A stretch of 64,000 bases of DNA from Prillingera fragicola (taxonomy: Eukaryota; Basidiomycota; Tremellomycetes; Trichosporonales; Trichosporonaceae), in assembly GCA_002335605.1 (NCBI GenBank), contig BEDY01000013.1, positions 62,001 to 126,000 of the forward strand, read 5' to 3'. The translations under genes were made by a program, and so were the position numbers. This document shows, piece after piece, positions 48,228-63,000 of this stretch (its first letter is position 1; each line of letters starts with the position of its first letter). The notes under the pieces were generated by a model that was not told the origin of the DNA, made no database searches, and worked only from the letters and a program-made list of their open reading frames with translations.

Positions 48228-50332
48228 ATGAGCCACATTCTATCCGCCTTACAGGCCATCAAGTCACTCGGTGACCTCTCTCTACCCCGCATTCCCGTCA
48301 CCGAGGCCCCGCACCCACCCTCCAAGCTTCCACCAGTGCTCAAGGCGCCCACCCATACCATCATCCAGCACCGCCCCTTGCTCGTATCAGAAGAGCTGCA
48401 ACCATCTCTACTTGCCTATCTCAAGGACGGCTTGCATGCATCTACTCTCGCCCCTGAAGGGCGAGTAGGCGCACCATTGGCGTACGGCAGGCGAGCAGTG
48501 CAACATGTCAACATCGACACTGTCCCGAGTCTAATCGGGATTCTCAATGCCTCACTCTTTGCCGCCCTGAATGAGTTGCTTTGGGAAGAATCTCCTCGAA
48601 ACCAAGGCGGGCTCGCTGAACGCAACTATTGCATCGCAGGCGATGGCAGCATTGCGTTAAATATCGGGACCCGGCAGGTCGCGTGCGTGGAGATTGAAAC
48701 AGAAGATACATCAGACAGCGCAACAGTAGAGCTAGTCATATCACTGGTCAGCTCACAAGCTGTTTTCTTTGACGCCGATCTTAACGCATTCACTGCCAAC
48801 CCTGCTGCTCTCCTGCAGCTGGCTGACTACCCATACCCAAAGGCAATCTCGCTTCTCAATCAGGTTTGTGCCTTCGCCGTGAACAACGGGCTGACAACAG
48901 GCGTGGGCTCGATTTGTGTCCTTGCCCGTAGACTGGGTCGTACTTACTACGCATGAGCGCTCAATCATCTTTCACCGAGTCCGAGACAGCATAGAAGTAT
49001 CCAATGTCGTCTGCAGGGAGGGCTGTAGCAATGACGACGATCTCTGCGCCAGCGCAGTGACATTGTTTTTGGCTCTTGCGGTCATGCCCAATTCCGCCTT
49101 CAACGCCTCATGCACATCACAAGCTCAAGCTTTGAAACACTCTCACACCGAAGCCTGCCCTCCCGCACCCGCACCCGCGTTGTCCTCCATAAGCAGGATA
49201 GAACCCTCACTTCCTAAGACCGACCCTTCAACCACCAAGGCCAATGGCGTCTTCCAGTTGCACAGCCCCACAAGAACACCTCCGCCCACGCCACAGCCTA
49301 TGGTGAGTATGTTGCTAAGGCCCTACTGACCACAGAACGGCGCCAGTGGCGAAGCAACAATTACAATGCCCTTTTCTCAACTGGGGAGCATCTCGATGCA
49401 TCTGGACACCACCAATGCGACAGACAGTTCTGGGATCAATTACGTTGGAGCTCTGTTTACATCGGCGCTACGGTGTATCGAATTTCGCGGCCCACTTCAT
49501 GCCGACCTCGTTCTTGCCAAAGAAGCCGTACCCCATATCGTACGCGATGCGGCAGGCAAGGCGAATAGATCCCAGACGTTTATCATTGAAGACCGAGTTG
49601 GCCAGGGAGCAATTTGGAACGGCTTCAAGTGCAAGGCGTCTGGTGCCTCCAAGGCAAGCATTTTAAAGGTCTCGTGGCTGAGCGCCTATCCTCTTGCCGA
49701 TGGTGATCCAGATCAAAGGCAGGTGCGAACACACATCGCCAAGGAGATTGCGGCACATCAGCGTCTGAATGGCTTGAAGTGTGTACCACGGCTGCTGGGT
49801 GTGTGGGGAGGACTCGGTGCACCGGATGCAGATGGTCGCGGCGGTGACGAATACTGGGCCGTTGAAGTTGAAGACGCGGGCTTTCCTCTGGAGCCGGTAC
49901 ACTATACCGATGCTCAAAAGTGAGCGCATCCGATCTTTGCAAGGCTAACATGGCAGGCAAGCAGTGCTGAGCGCGTATGAGGCCTTGCACGGGGCCGGCA
50001 TCATGCATAACGACGTCAAATCCGTGCACTGGCTGTTCCTCGACGGTCAGGTACAGCTGGTCGACTTTAGTCACGCGGCCGATCTTGAACCCCTGGAGGA
50101 ACACCATCGGCACGACCTGTGTCTTAATGAAATGGGGGCCGTGCGGGATGAGCTTGACGCCATGGCACCTGGCTGGACCAAGTATCCTTACAAGCTACGA
50201 GTGGAAGCAAGCCCCGAAACTCCAAAGCTCCCCATCGCGCTCAGCAGAAATCCCAGTGTTAAGCGTGCGTTGAGCCGGGCAAATAGCGCGAACCGCGCCC
50301 GCGCCCCGAGCATGACAACAGCGCACCCATGA
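48228..50332 (+). CDS. Atypical kinase-like protein
   Basis: A long protein with the start MSHILSALQAIKSL. An intron near 48866-48900 moves the frame to AWARFVSLPVDWVVLTTHER. A variable middle leads to the kinase-like domain: FIIEDRVGQGAIWNGFKCK (glycine loop), SILKVSW (lysine), EYWAVEVEDAG, then the loop IMHNDVKSVHWLFLDG. Here D and K are kept, but the usual N is H, and the DFG is DFS (QLVDFSHA). It resembles the expanded fungal kinase-like family. Four introns; converges on DDX41 (124 bases). Confidence 0.7.
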
Positions 50333-50455
50333 AGACAGTAAGGCTGGAGCGCTCTGGACCACCCCCATATATGTACACGGCACAGTTATGCGTCTCTTTT
50401 CATACATCTTTGCACCTTCTCCCATGCATGGTCATGACAATACTACAACAACAGT

Positions 50456-52492
<2,037 letters not shown>

Positions 52493-53010
52493 TGGTGTGA
52501 GGAGGAAGATGAGTTGACGCTGGATGATGAAACGCCTAAAGAATTGTTTTTGTTTGTATTTGAATTTCAGCTGTAATCAATCCTAATGATTGTAAATCGC
52601 GCAGACCTAATAAATCGCGCAGTACCCACTGAAGAGTGCATACGTAAGCAGGTGCCGCGTGTCAATCAGATCCCGCAAACGCCGAAGGCCCGCCGTGAGT
52701 GAGCATGGCGGCGCTCGAGCACCTCTGAACCGCGACCACACCTCATCATTCAGCACTCACAACACTCGACGCCTCGCGATCCACCTCTTCCCACGTCATC
52801 GTACCCTCGGGCAGGTCAGCAACAGCAGCCAACACGTATATTCTGTCCAGACGGCAGTCTCAAACTGTACGTACAGCGCCAGTGGTGCAAGCCCCGACGT
52901 CACTGTCATCCGCGCACTGGAATCCGCCACCAATGCTGACACGCTCCTCTTCTAGAAACGTTCGTCTGCCATCTGATAACGCTAGCCATCCTATTCGAGA
53001 GCAGGACACG

Positions 53011-56000
53011 ATGGAGGTAAGCCAGGCTTGTTCTGGGAGTGAGATGGAATGGACAGGGCTGATGCGTGTGAACCAGGCCATCTTGGATACTTCCAAAGAC
53101 CTCGACATTGGGTACGTGCTACGGACTCTGGAATCCGAGGTCACGCTTCACTGCTAATCTATTTCTAGTCTTCTAGACCAGGTCGTCGACACCTTTTATA
53201 CTGGCGCAGGGCAGCAGGTGAGTACTGGCTGGCCACGACAGCGATGCTGCACACAGCTAACCCTCGCAGCAACGTCAGGCCCAGCAGGTCCTCACCCAGT
53301 TCCAGGAGAACCCAGAGTCGTGGCAACGTGTGCCTGCTATCCTGGAGACATCCTCTAATCTGAACACCAAGGTACGCGGCGCAGGCCGACAGGAGAGTGC
53401 TGACTGGTGCAGTATATTGGCCTTCAGATCCTCGAGAAGCTCGTTCAGACCCGGTGGAAGGCGTTGCCTGCCGAACAGCAGCAGGGCATTCGTAACTTCA
53501 TCGTCCAGCTTACTGTCGACATTTCGAGTGATGAGGCGCGCATGCGGAGGGAGAAGAGTTACCTCAATAAGCTCAACCTCGTCCTTGTCCAGATCCTGAA
53601 GCAGGCCTGGCCCAAGGACTGGCCTTCATTCATCCCCGAGATCACTGCTTCGTCGCGCACCAACCTGTCGCTCTGCGAGAACAACATGATTATTCTCAAG
53701 CTGCTCTCTGAAGAAATCTTTGACTTTTCGGCAGAGCAGATGACACAGGCCAAGACCAAGGCTCTGAAGCAAACCATGTGCGGCGAATTCTCCGACATTT
53801 TCCAGTTGTGTAACGAGGTGCTTGAGAAGGCGAACAAGCCCAGCTTGATCAAAGCCACACTTGAGACCTTGCTGCGTTTCCTTAACTGGATCCCCCTCGG
53901 CTACATCTTCGAGACCCAGATCATCGACTACCTTGTCACTCGTGTAAGTTTCGCAGGGAGTGGGCGGGGAGATCTGGCTGGTGCTGACGCTCTTGCAGTT
54001 CCTCGAGGTGCCCGAGTTCCGTAACGTGACTCTCAAGTGTCTATCCGAGATTGGCGGCCTGAACGTTGGTCCCGAGTACAACAGCAAGTTTGTCATTCTC
54101 TTCCAGATGGTCATGACCAGCGTCAACCGCATGGTACCTCCAAGCACCGACCTCGCCAGCGCGTACGCCGAGTCGGACGACGAGGGCCAGCAGCTCATCA
54201 AGAATCTTGCTCTCTTCCTTACCAACTTCCTTCACTGCCACCTTCGTCTCATTGAGACTCCCGAGTCGAACGAGCTCCTCATCAACGCCCACCTCTACCT
54301 CATCAAAATCTCCACCGTGGACGATCGTGAAGTGTTCAAGATCTGTCTTGAATACTGGGCCAAGCTCGTCGCCGAGCTTTACGAGGAGATTTCATCTCTT
54401 CCTATGGGCGACATTAATCCCCTCATGAACCTCAACCTCGGTGGACTGGGCGGCGGTCTTAACGGTCCCCAGACAGTCGGCCTGAACGGAGCGCCGTTGA
54501 GGAAAAATGCCTACCAGGAGATTCTCTCTAATCTGCGGTTGGTGATGATCGAGAAAATGGTCAAGCCTGAAGAGGTTTTGATCGTGGAGAACGACGAGGG
54601 AGAGATTGTTCGCGAGTTTATGAAGGAGAGCGACACAATCGTGCTCTACAAGAGCATGCGCGAGGTTCTCGTCTATCTGACCCACTTGGACGTGGCCGAC
54701 ACGGAGCAAATCATGACCGACAAGCTTGCCAAGCAGATTGATGGCTCCGAGTGGTCATGGAACAATCTCAACACTCTTTGCTGGGCCATTGGTTCCATCT
54801 CGGGTGCCATGAACGAGGAGACTGAGAAGCGCTTCCTTGTCACTGTCATCAAGGATCTGCTTGGGCTCACCGAAATGAAGCGTGGCAAGGACAACAAGGC
54901 CGTCTGCGCTTCCGACATCATGTACATTGTCGGCCAATACCCTCGCTTCCTCAAGGCACACTGGAAGTTCCTCAAGACGGTTGTCAACAAGCTCTTTGAG
55001 TTTATGCACGAGACACACGAGGGTGTGCAGGACATGGCCTGCGATACATTTATCAAGATTGCTCAGAAATGTCGCCGCCACTTTGTCATGCAACAGGCGG
55101 GTGAGCACGAGCCCTTTATCGACGAGATTCTCCGTACGCTCCACCGCATCACCGTCGATCTCCAGCCCCAGCAGGTTCACACGTTTTACGAAGCCGTGGG
55201 CTACATGATCTCGGCTCAACCCAACAAGCCCACTCAGGAGCGCCTCATCGAAAAGCTCATGGAGCTGCCCAACAATGCTTGGGACAATCTCATGCAGCAG
55301 GCCGCTAGCAACGTTGACGTGCTTGGCAACGTTGAGAATGTCAAGATCATGTCCAACATTCTGAAGACCAACGTGTCGGCCTGCACGTCGATCGGCTCAT
55401 TTTTCCTGCCCCAGCTCGGCCGCATCTGGCTTGACATGCTCGGCCTCTACAAAGCTGTCAGTGGCATTATCAGTGAACAGGTCGCCTCGCAGGGCTTGAT
55501 CGCGACCAAAACCCCCAAGGTCCGCTCCCTCCGCACTATCAAAAAGGAGATTCTCAAGCTCGTCGAGACCTATGTCAAGAAGGCCGAGGACCTTGACGGC
55601 GTCAACCAGAACCTGATCCCGGGTCTGCTCGATGCCATTCTGGGTGACTATAACCGCAACGTTCCCGCCGCTCGTGACGCCGAAGTCTTAAATGTTATGG
55701 CAACCATTGTGTCAAAGCTGGGCTCGCTTCTCATCCCCCAGATCGCTCCTGTTCTCGACGCTGTGTTTGAGCCTACTCTTGACATGATCAACAAGGACTT
55801 TGCAGAGTACCCTGAGCATCGTGTGGGCTTTTTTAAGCTCTTGCGAGCAATCAACCTCACCTGCTTCCCTGCGCTTCTCGAGCTGCCACCAGCGCAGTTC
55901 AAGCTTGTCATGGACTCGGTCGTTTGGGCGTTCAAGCACACCATGCGCGACATTGCCGACACTGGCCTGAGCAGTAAGTTCAACCAATTGACACAGCATT

Positions 56001-56555
56001 AACTTTGCAGTTGCATTTGAGATTGTCAACAACTTTGCCTCGTCAACGCCCGATATTTCAAACTCGTTTTACCAGCAGTATTTGCTGTCTCTGCTGGGCG
56101 ACGTCTTTTACGTTCTCACCGACGCCGACCACAAGAGCGGCTTTAAAATGCAGGCAGTCCTTCTCGCCCGCCTCATTTCGCTCGTCGAGACCAACTCGGT
56201 GTCAGCACCATTGTTTGACCCCGCGACCGTCTCGGACCCGAACATGTCCAACGCCGTCTTCCTCAAGGGTTACATTGCCAATCTGCTGTCAAACGCCTTT
56301 GCGCACGTTCAACCTGCGCAGATGAATGCGTTTGTCAACCTCATGTTCGAGCACTCTGGCGACCCCGTCAAGTTCAAGTTTACCCTGCGCGATTTCTTGA
56401 TCTCACTCAAGGAGTTTTCGGGCGACCACGCCGAGCTGTACCTGGACGAGAAGGAGGCCGAAGCGGAGCGCAAGGCCGCCGAGGAGCGTGAGGCCGCCAT
56501 CCGTGTTCCCGGAATGCTCAAGCCCGCGCAGCTCGACGACGACGCCGAGTTGTAG
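53011..56555 (+). CDS. CRM1: Nuclear export receptor exportin-1 (Crm1)
   Basis: Carries NES proteins out of the nucleus with RanGTP. Exon 1 is just ATG GAG; further small exons give [11 protein letters not shown] and [16 protein letters not shown]. The Crm1 N-terminus ([37 protein letters not shown]) and HEAT repeats follow over about 1,080 residues. The groove helix reads [16 protein letters not shown]; the leptomycin-B-reactive cysteine position is threonine (54869-54871). The C-terminus is acidic (LDDDAEL). A last short exon starts near 56011. Confidence 0.96.
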
Positions 56556-56936
56556 ACGCTAGAGGGGTTCCCGCTGACCCGAGTCAGCATTTGCATTGAG
56601 CCCTGCGCAAGGTGTGGCGGGGGCAGGTCGTGTTTGCATAGGCGGGTGAGCCCGTGTTTGGACGTGTATACCCAGTACATATTGATGAAGCCATTACTCG
56701 ACAAGAGCCTGAGCCGAGCGAAGCGAGCACGAGAGCGCAGCGGGCAGGAGTTGCACAGGGTGGGTGGACTGTGACTTTGCGACAGAGAGACTGACGAAGT
56801 GTCCAAGTGGAGGTCAGATGGGCCGACGGTGACACCCAATGGACCAGTACGTCATTGCCGCAACCAAAGCACGACTCGATTTTGGCCATCCTCCCCTCTT
56901 GCGCTGCACTAATCTTGACTGTACATAGTTGCGCAC
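56556..56936. other. Intergenic, 380 bases
   Basis: Between CRM1 and the O-methyltransferase, same strand. It holds the promoter of the methyltransferase; no gene seen. Confidence 0.45.
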
Positions 56937-58041
56937 ATGTTCCCACGACTACTACAAACGGCGGCAGTGCCCTGTTCCGGCTCTTCTGCTTTTCAAGTGC
57001 TACTGAGACGGACAATGGCTTCATCAGCTCCCCAACAGCAACAAGAGCGCGGAACAAAGTACATCTATAAACCAGATGGCCGCGTAGAGCACCAGCACAT
57101 GGGCGGCAAGCCTGCAAGCCGGCCACTGACGGTAGAGGAGGCGGGCGAGGAGCCTTGTGAGTGGCATTGAACAGCCGGTACTTACTACAGGGCGTACATC
57201 CCAGGGCACCGATGACTATCTCGTGTCCAAACTTGCGTCGCCAAAGTACGCTGGCGACAAGCATTTTGACAAGGCGCGAGCGCGTGCCGACGAAGCCGGC
57301 GTGCCTTGCATTGCTGTCAGTGCCATGTTTGGGCAGCTCATGACCATTCTCACAAAGTTTGGCAAGGTGGAGAAGGTGCTCGAGATTGGAACGCTAGCCG
57401 GGTGAGTTACCACCGGAGAGGCCGAGCCAACAGCGCAACATGCTCAACGGCAAAGTTACTCCACAGCATTCTTTGCTCGCGGTCTTCCCAGTCACGGGCA
57501 AATTGACACCATTGAATACTCACCTGAGAACGCCAAGGTTGCTCAAGCCAACTTTCTCGACCTCGACCTCTACCCCTTTCCCAAGGTGCACGTTGGTGCG
57601 GCACTTGACCTTCTTCGCGATCCTCACGGCCCGTTTGCCAATCCTCCAGGCGCCGCCGAGGGCTTTCCCGAGTCCGAACAAGGCTATGACCTGATCTTTG
57701 TCGATGCCAACAAAGACCAGTACTATGAGTACTTTCAGGAGGCCCTACGTTTAACGAGGAAGGGAGGCGTAATCGTGTTTGACGACGCCATTAGGCAAGG
57801 CCGGTGAGTCCACGCTGGACAGGACTTGCGGCTGATAACAAAGAATCGCTGGTCCCGACGGCATCAAAGCCGACCACGACGCCGAAGGCCTTCGCAAGAT
57901 CTACAATTGGGTAGAGCAGGACAAGGGCAAGACTGTTCTCGCTTCCGCCCTGCAGACCGTTGGCGGCACGAGGTGGGAGTGAGTTGGCCGAAATGATCGG
58001 CGCTGATGGATAGTGGGTTTGCAGTCGTATACAAGCTATGA
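56937..58041 (+). CDS. Class I SAM O-methyltransferase (CCoAOMT/COMT-like)
   Basis: A caffeoyl-CoA O-methyltransferase-type enzyme. After an intron the core reads RTSQGTDDYLVSKLASPKY, AMFGQLMTILTKFGKVEKVLEIGTLAG (SAM loop), PSHGQIDTIEYSPENAKVA, YDLIFVDANKDQYYEYFQEALRL (metal-binding D) and GGVIVFDDAIRQG. The end GTRWDGFAVVYKL needs the final intron (GA|GTGAGT). Two in-frame starts: 56937 gives an Arg/Leu-rich leader (MFPRLLQTAAVP) that looks mitochondrial; 57015 (MASSAPQQQQ) gives a shorter form. Substrate unknown. Confidence 0.85.
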
Positions 58042-58270
58042 GGTTGAGCCCAACGGGTGGCTACCAGCTAAACCATTGGAGAACAGGGCTCGGCGACTAT
58101 GACTTTGTAGTCGCCGGTCAGGAGGATGTGGACAGATGTCGAGAGATGAACAGGTGTGGAGGGAGGAGTGTGTGTAGAGGTACATGTACATACATATGGG
58201 CTGGCCTGGAAACCACGCGGTACGTCCGAACGTAATCAACAACACCTTTTTGCCACTGATCAGTGGACGT

Positions 58271-58852
58271 CTAAGGCTTCTCGTCGTCGTTGGCTTGCTT
58301 CTCTTTTCCAGCTCCGTCATTCTTGCCCTCTTGCGTTGAAACGGCCTTGTTGCCCTCCCATGCGTAGCCATTCCAGCCCTTGCATCCCCACTGGGGCGAT
58401 TTCCAGTTCTTCTGCGACTCCTTGTACTCCTCAAACCGGGGGAGGACAGGATAATGAATGGCCACTGAGTGACCAACCTGCGGGCCGTGGCAGTCCGCAG
58501 CCGTCTGTACGGCTTCAGTCCACGGGTTTGCAGCCTGCGCAGGTACTGCAGCCGTGGTGGGCTGATACTCGGGATAGTACGAAGGGTGGTGCTCCCAACT
58601 CTGATCCGAACAAGTGGGAGACGGTGAGCGGGGTTTGGTACGGGTAAAAACACTCGTCCATCGTCTCAAGGTGCCCGGCGATGCCAGAGTGCTGCCCGTA
58701 GGGCCCTGGTGCGCCTCGGCGAAGCGGACTCGCTTTAGCTTTGCCGGCCCACGTTCATTTGCCACCAGGCCGGCAGCCTCCGTGCTTTCCACAATAGCTG
58801 GTGTCTTGTGCTGTTGCTGCTTTGGCTTGGAGCCCCAGGTGATTTTGCGCAT
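58271..58852 (-). CDS. Hypothetical protein with PP1-type RVxF motif
   Basis: A one-exon protein of about 193 residues starting MRKITWGSKPKQQQHKTP. It contains KRVRFAEA, an RVxF-type sequence (RVRF) that often binds protein phosphatase 1, and a Trp-rich C-terminal part (NWKSPQWGCKGWNGYAWEGN). No domain recognised. An alternative ATG at 58927 adds a leucine-rich lead. It converges with the methyltransferase. Confidence 0.55.
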   Translation of the reverse strand: MRKITWGSKPKQQQHKTPAIVESTEAAGLVANERGPAKLKRVRFAEAHQGPTGSTLASPGTLRRWTSVFTRTKPRSPSPTCSDQSWEHHPSYYPEYQPTTAAVPAQAANPWTEAVQTAADCHGPQVGHSVAIHYPVLPRFEEYKESQKNWKSPQWGCKGWNGYAWEGNKAVSTQEGKNDGAGKEKQANDDEKP

Positions 58853-60070
58853 GAATGGTGCGAGAGAAAGAGTGATTGACAGTGAAGAGCATCGAAGGAA
58901 CGAGGGGATCGCAGAGCAGACTGTCAATAATCAACAACAGGCATGGGTCTGTGCACGTCTGTGGGCCTGTGCGGCTTGATCGTTGGGGCCGTCTTGGGGC
59001 AAGCGTGCGTTAGCGGTGTCATGAACATTGCGAACATGCAAGGTTGTCACTGTTGACTCGTCGCTCGATGGCCGCATCTAGCTCCTCCGCACAATATGTG
59101 CAGCTCGACTCTGCCACCTGCCACTGCACCACTGTCGTTATTACGATTGATCACTGTCCAGCATGGGCAGGCGGGGGATCGAGAGTGGTGAGAGCCATGT
59201 TGTTGTCGCTCAGAATCCACACGCATCTTGGGAGACTGACAATTCTAATCTGCTCCTATGGCCTACGGCCGGCGACTGCATGAACACCAGGTCTTCGCCA
59301 TGGTTTCAGAATGCAGAATGGCAGAGGGAGTGCGACTGCCATTGCTGATCTAGACGTCTCGACATGCTCAACACAATGGACATATGAAACAGGACCCTCA
59401 ATGGAACACCATCTTCTTCCCCCAACCTGTGGCTGCCCAGCAACGCGCCTTGCAAGGCCCTGTTCGTCCTGTTCCCGCGCCCGTTTAGTGCACGCCGAAT
59501 TGGATCATTTGACGTGCCATGGATCACGGGTGAGGGAGAGCCGGGGAGACAAAGAGGGACCGGGCTTTGCCCGACGTGCTCATGGCGGAGTGTGCCCAAC
59601 TCTCAGCCGGCACCACCCGCCCAGTCCCTTCTTTTGGCTGCGCGCGCTTGGATGTCTCCTTTGCTCTTGCTTCTCGTGTCATGCCAAACCTCTTTCCAAT
59701 ACTAGTTGCACGCTCACATCCGGCACAGCAATACATCGGTACCATGCATCTCAAGCACCCGGCCTGTTCTTTGCATGTTTCTTTTTGCGCACTGACAGTC
59801 ATCCAAGGCCCATTGTCCTGCAACTCATCCCAAGTGTCCAAGCCTTGGCCCGCTCCCGCCGCCGTGCCCTTCGGTACACCTGGAGCGCCACTCCTCGCTG
59901 CTCTGAACTTGGCAGTGCGCGACACGGAACAGTTGTCCTGGTAGCGCTTGGACCTCTACACTCCCTCACGAAGTTGACACCACTCCCTTGCCAGTTACTG
60001 TTTAACAGTCCACCCCCCTACGTGCTCGTTAACGCTCAGCCCCCCGACGCACCGACAGGCCAATGCCCAA
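58853..60070. other. 1.2-kb region upstream of chitin synthase
   Basis: No supported gene. A long plus frame (59311-60132) is in a different frame from the chitin synthase and has no known motif. Likely a long promoter and leader. Confidence 0.4.
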
Positions 60071-60074
60071 ATGA
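60063..60074 (+). promoter_or_regulatory. Minimal uORF (MPK) overlapping the chitin synthase start
   Basis: ATG at 60063 opens a three-codon frame whose TGA (60072-60074) overlaps the main ATG (60071) as ATGA. Such overlap can couple termination with re-initiation or limit translation. The function is unproven. Confidence 0.4.
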
Positions 60075-63000
60075 GCTACAACCACTACAGTCCCCAGCAT
60101 GGCCAATTGCCCGCTTACCATTACCGCTCTGACCGCAGAAACCCCTTCACAGAAGGGTACTCGGAACCACCTGTGAACACCTCCCTCCCACCTACCCAGA
60201 GCTCAAACTGGTCAGCACCGCGACCTTCAGATTACCCACCTATCCACGTTGGCCAAGCTTCCACACTCCCTGCCGACATGTACGGCCAGCCGTATGCGCC
60301 GCCTCCACCTCGGCATCTCGCAGAGCACGCCTCTCCTAGCTACCACTCGCACGACGATGATGCTCACTATGGAAACAATGGCCGCTCATATAACAACGGC
60401 GGCAGTTACTCGTACCCTCAGAGGCAAGAGTACCACAACGACTACAACGACTATACCAGCGACTACCACAACGACGTTCCTGACGAGGGCAAATCATACA
60501 CGTCACACTCGCATCTTAACGCCGCGCCCAAAGAGTTCAACGTCGGTGCAGTGGTGCCCAGTTTACATTATGCTGCCTCGTCAGCGGCTTCAATCGCCCC
60601 CCAGTCGCCGCAGAGCTATCCACCCCCGCTCATGACACCTGCGGCCCCAGGCTTTTCTGGGAGCTCGGGCTGGCACCAGGTACGCGACAACCTTCTTGCT
60701 CGACGCGTGGTTAAGCACATTCCTCTTTTCAATGGAAATTTGGTCATGGATGTGCCCGTCCCCAAGGGCGTGGTTCCTACCAGCACTGCAGGCTTGGGCA
60801 CCGAGGCTGGCGAGATGGAAAAGATTCGTTACAGCGCAGTGACCTGTGACCCAGATGACTTTACTGCCCGCAAGTTTTCTCTAAGGCAGTACCTTTACGG
60901 CCGCAAGACCGAGCTCTTTGTGGGTAGACGAGAGCGCGAGGTTGGCTAATGGTCTAGGTTGTGTTGACAATGTACAACGAGGGTTCAGACCTGCTACTCC
61001 GGACACTCAACGGAGTAATCAAGAATATTGCGCACCTGTGCTCACGCTCGCGGTCCAAGACCTGGGGTGCGGGCGCGTGGCGCAAGGTTGTAGTGTGCAT
61101 TGTCGCAGACGGTCGGAAAGTCGTGGACCAGCGGGTTCTCAAGGTCCTGCAGCTCATGGGAGTGTACGCCGAGGGCGTTGCAAAGAACACCGTCGCTGGT
61201 AAAGAAGTTCAGGCACACGTGTACGAGTACACATCTCAAATCGTTGTTAGCGAGACGGGCGAAGTAGGATTTGGGGCTGTTCCCGTGCAAATGGTCTTCT
61301 GCTTAAAAGAGTGGGACACAAACAACGGCCGATAGCTGACCAAACCAGGCAGAACAAGAAAAAACTCAACAGTCACCGTTGGTTTTTCAAGTGAGTGCGA
61401 CTAAAGGAATGAATCTAACGTGCAGTGCTTTTGGGCCTCAGATTAAGCCAAATGTGGGTCCTAGTCATCGTTTGAAACTGACCGCGAAGGTGTGTATTCT
61501 TCTCGACGTAGGCACCAAACCAAGTGGCACCAGCCTCTACGAGCTTTACAAAGTGTTTGAAAAGCACAAGAATGTCGGCGGGGCATGTGGAGAAATTTAC
61601 GCAGACACTGGTGAGTGGTGTATGGCTCACTCGTTGCTAACTTTGCAGGTAAATGGGGCAAGCTGTTGTTTAACCCCTTGGTGGCGGGCCAAAACTTTGA
61701 ATACAAAATGTCCAATATTCTGGACAAGCCGTTCGAGTCGGTCTTCGGACTCATTTCTGTCTTGCCAGGTGCCTTTTCAGCGTACCGCTATGCGGCTGTC
61801 GCCAACCACCCTGACGGCACTGGGCCGCTCGCTGCATACTTTCATGGCGAGATGATGAACCTCCCAGGCGCGCAGGCATCGATCTTTGACCGCAACAAGT
61901 TTTTGGCAGAGGATCGTATTTTGGCATTCGGTAGGTGCTTCAAAGGCAGAGGTAACTTACATGTGTCAGAAATCGTCACCAAGAAACGGGCCAAGTGGAG
62001 GTTGCAATATGTCAAGTCGGCAAAGGCATCGACCGATGTGCCGGGCAGTGTGCCAGAGTTTATCTCACAACGCCGTCGTTGGCTCAACGGCTCAATTTTT
62101 GCAAGCATCTACGCAATGTACAGCTTTTACCGCATCTGGACGTCAGGCCACAATGTTATACGCATGTTTTTCCTCCAGATCCTCACCTTTTACAGTAAGT
62201 GGCAGCGGGCAGAGGAGCTGCTAACCGCAGACCTCGTCAACCTAATCTTCAACTGGCTGTCCATTTCGTCCTTTTATTTGGCGTTCTACTTTTTGATTTC
62301 CTCGTCTATCACAGCAGATGTTGATCCCTTCGGGGGAGCTGGAGATGAGATTTTCTCAATCTTCAACAAGATTTATATCGGCATCATGTGGGTACGCGAC
62401 TTCGGAGAGACACTCACGATGTTCAGCTTTGTGGTTCTCATCTGTTCTCTAGGAAACCGTCCCCAAGGCTCCAATGCAATGTACACACTCTGGTAAGCCG
62501 TAGGAGTCAGTCTCGAGCTGACAAACCAGCATTCTTCTCTTTGCAGTATGCCAGGGCTTGCTGCTGTACTGTGCCGGCTGGACCGTGTACAACACGGTGC
62601 CGCACACGATTGCCGAATGGGCAGACGTCAAGGGACTATTATCAAACCGAACTTTCGTCACCCTTACACTGTCTTTGATGGTGAGCCCAATTGCGCCGAC
62701 ACGCATACTGATCTCCAGGCCACATATGGCCTCTATCTCATCTCTTCGCTCATGTATCTTGAGCCGTGGCACATGATCACCTCGTTCATCCAGTACCTGT
62801 TCCTGCTGCCGTCGTACGTTAACATTCTCCTCATCTACGCCTTTTGCAATCTGCACGATGTCTCGTGGGGGACCAAGGGCGACAACGGAGCGAATAAGGA
62901 CTTGGGGGCCGCAAAGACTGTCAAAAAGGATGGCGAAGAAATGGCAGAGGTCTCCCTGCCCACTCGCCAGGAAGACGTCGAGGCCCTGTGGCAGCAAGCA

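Noticed and set aside
59311..60132. Long plus-strand frame before chitin synthase
   Set aside because: It runs over the chitin synthase start in another frame, with no motifs and biased composition.
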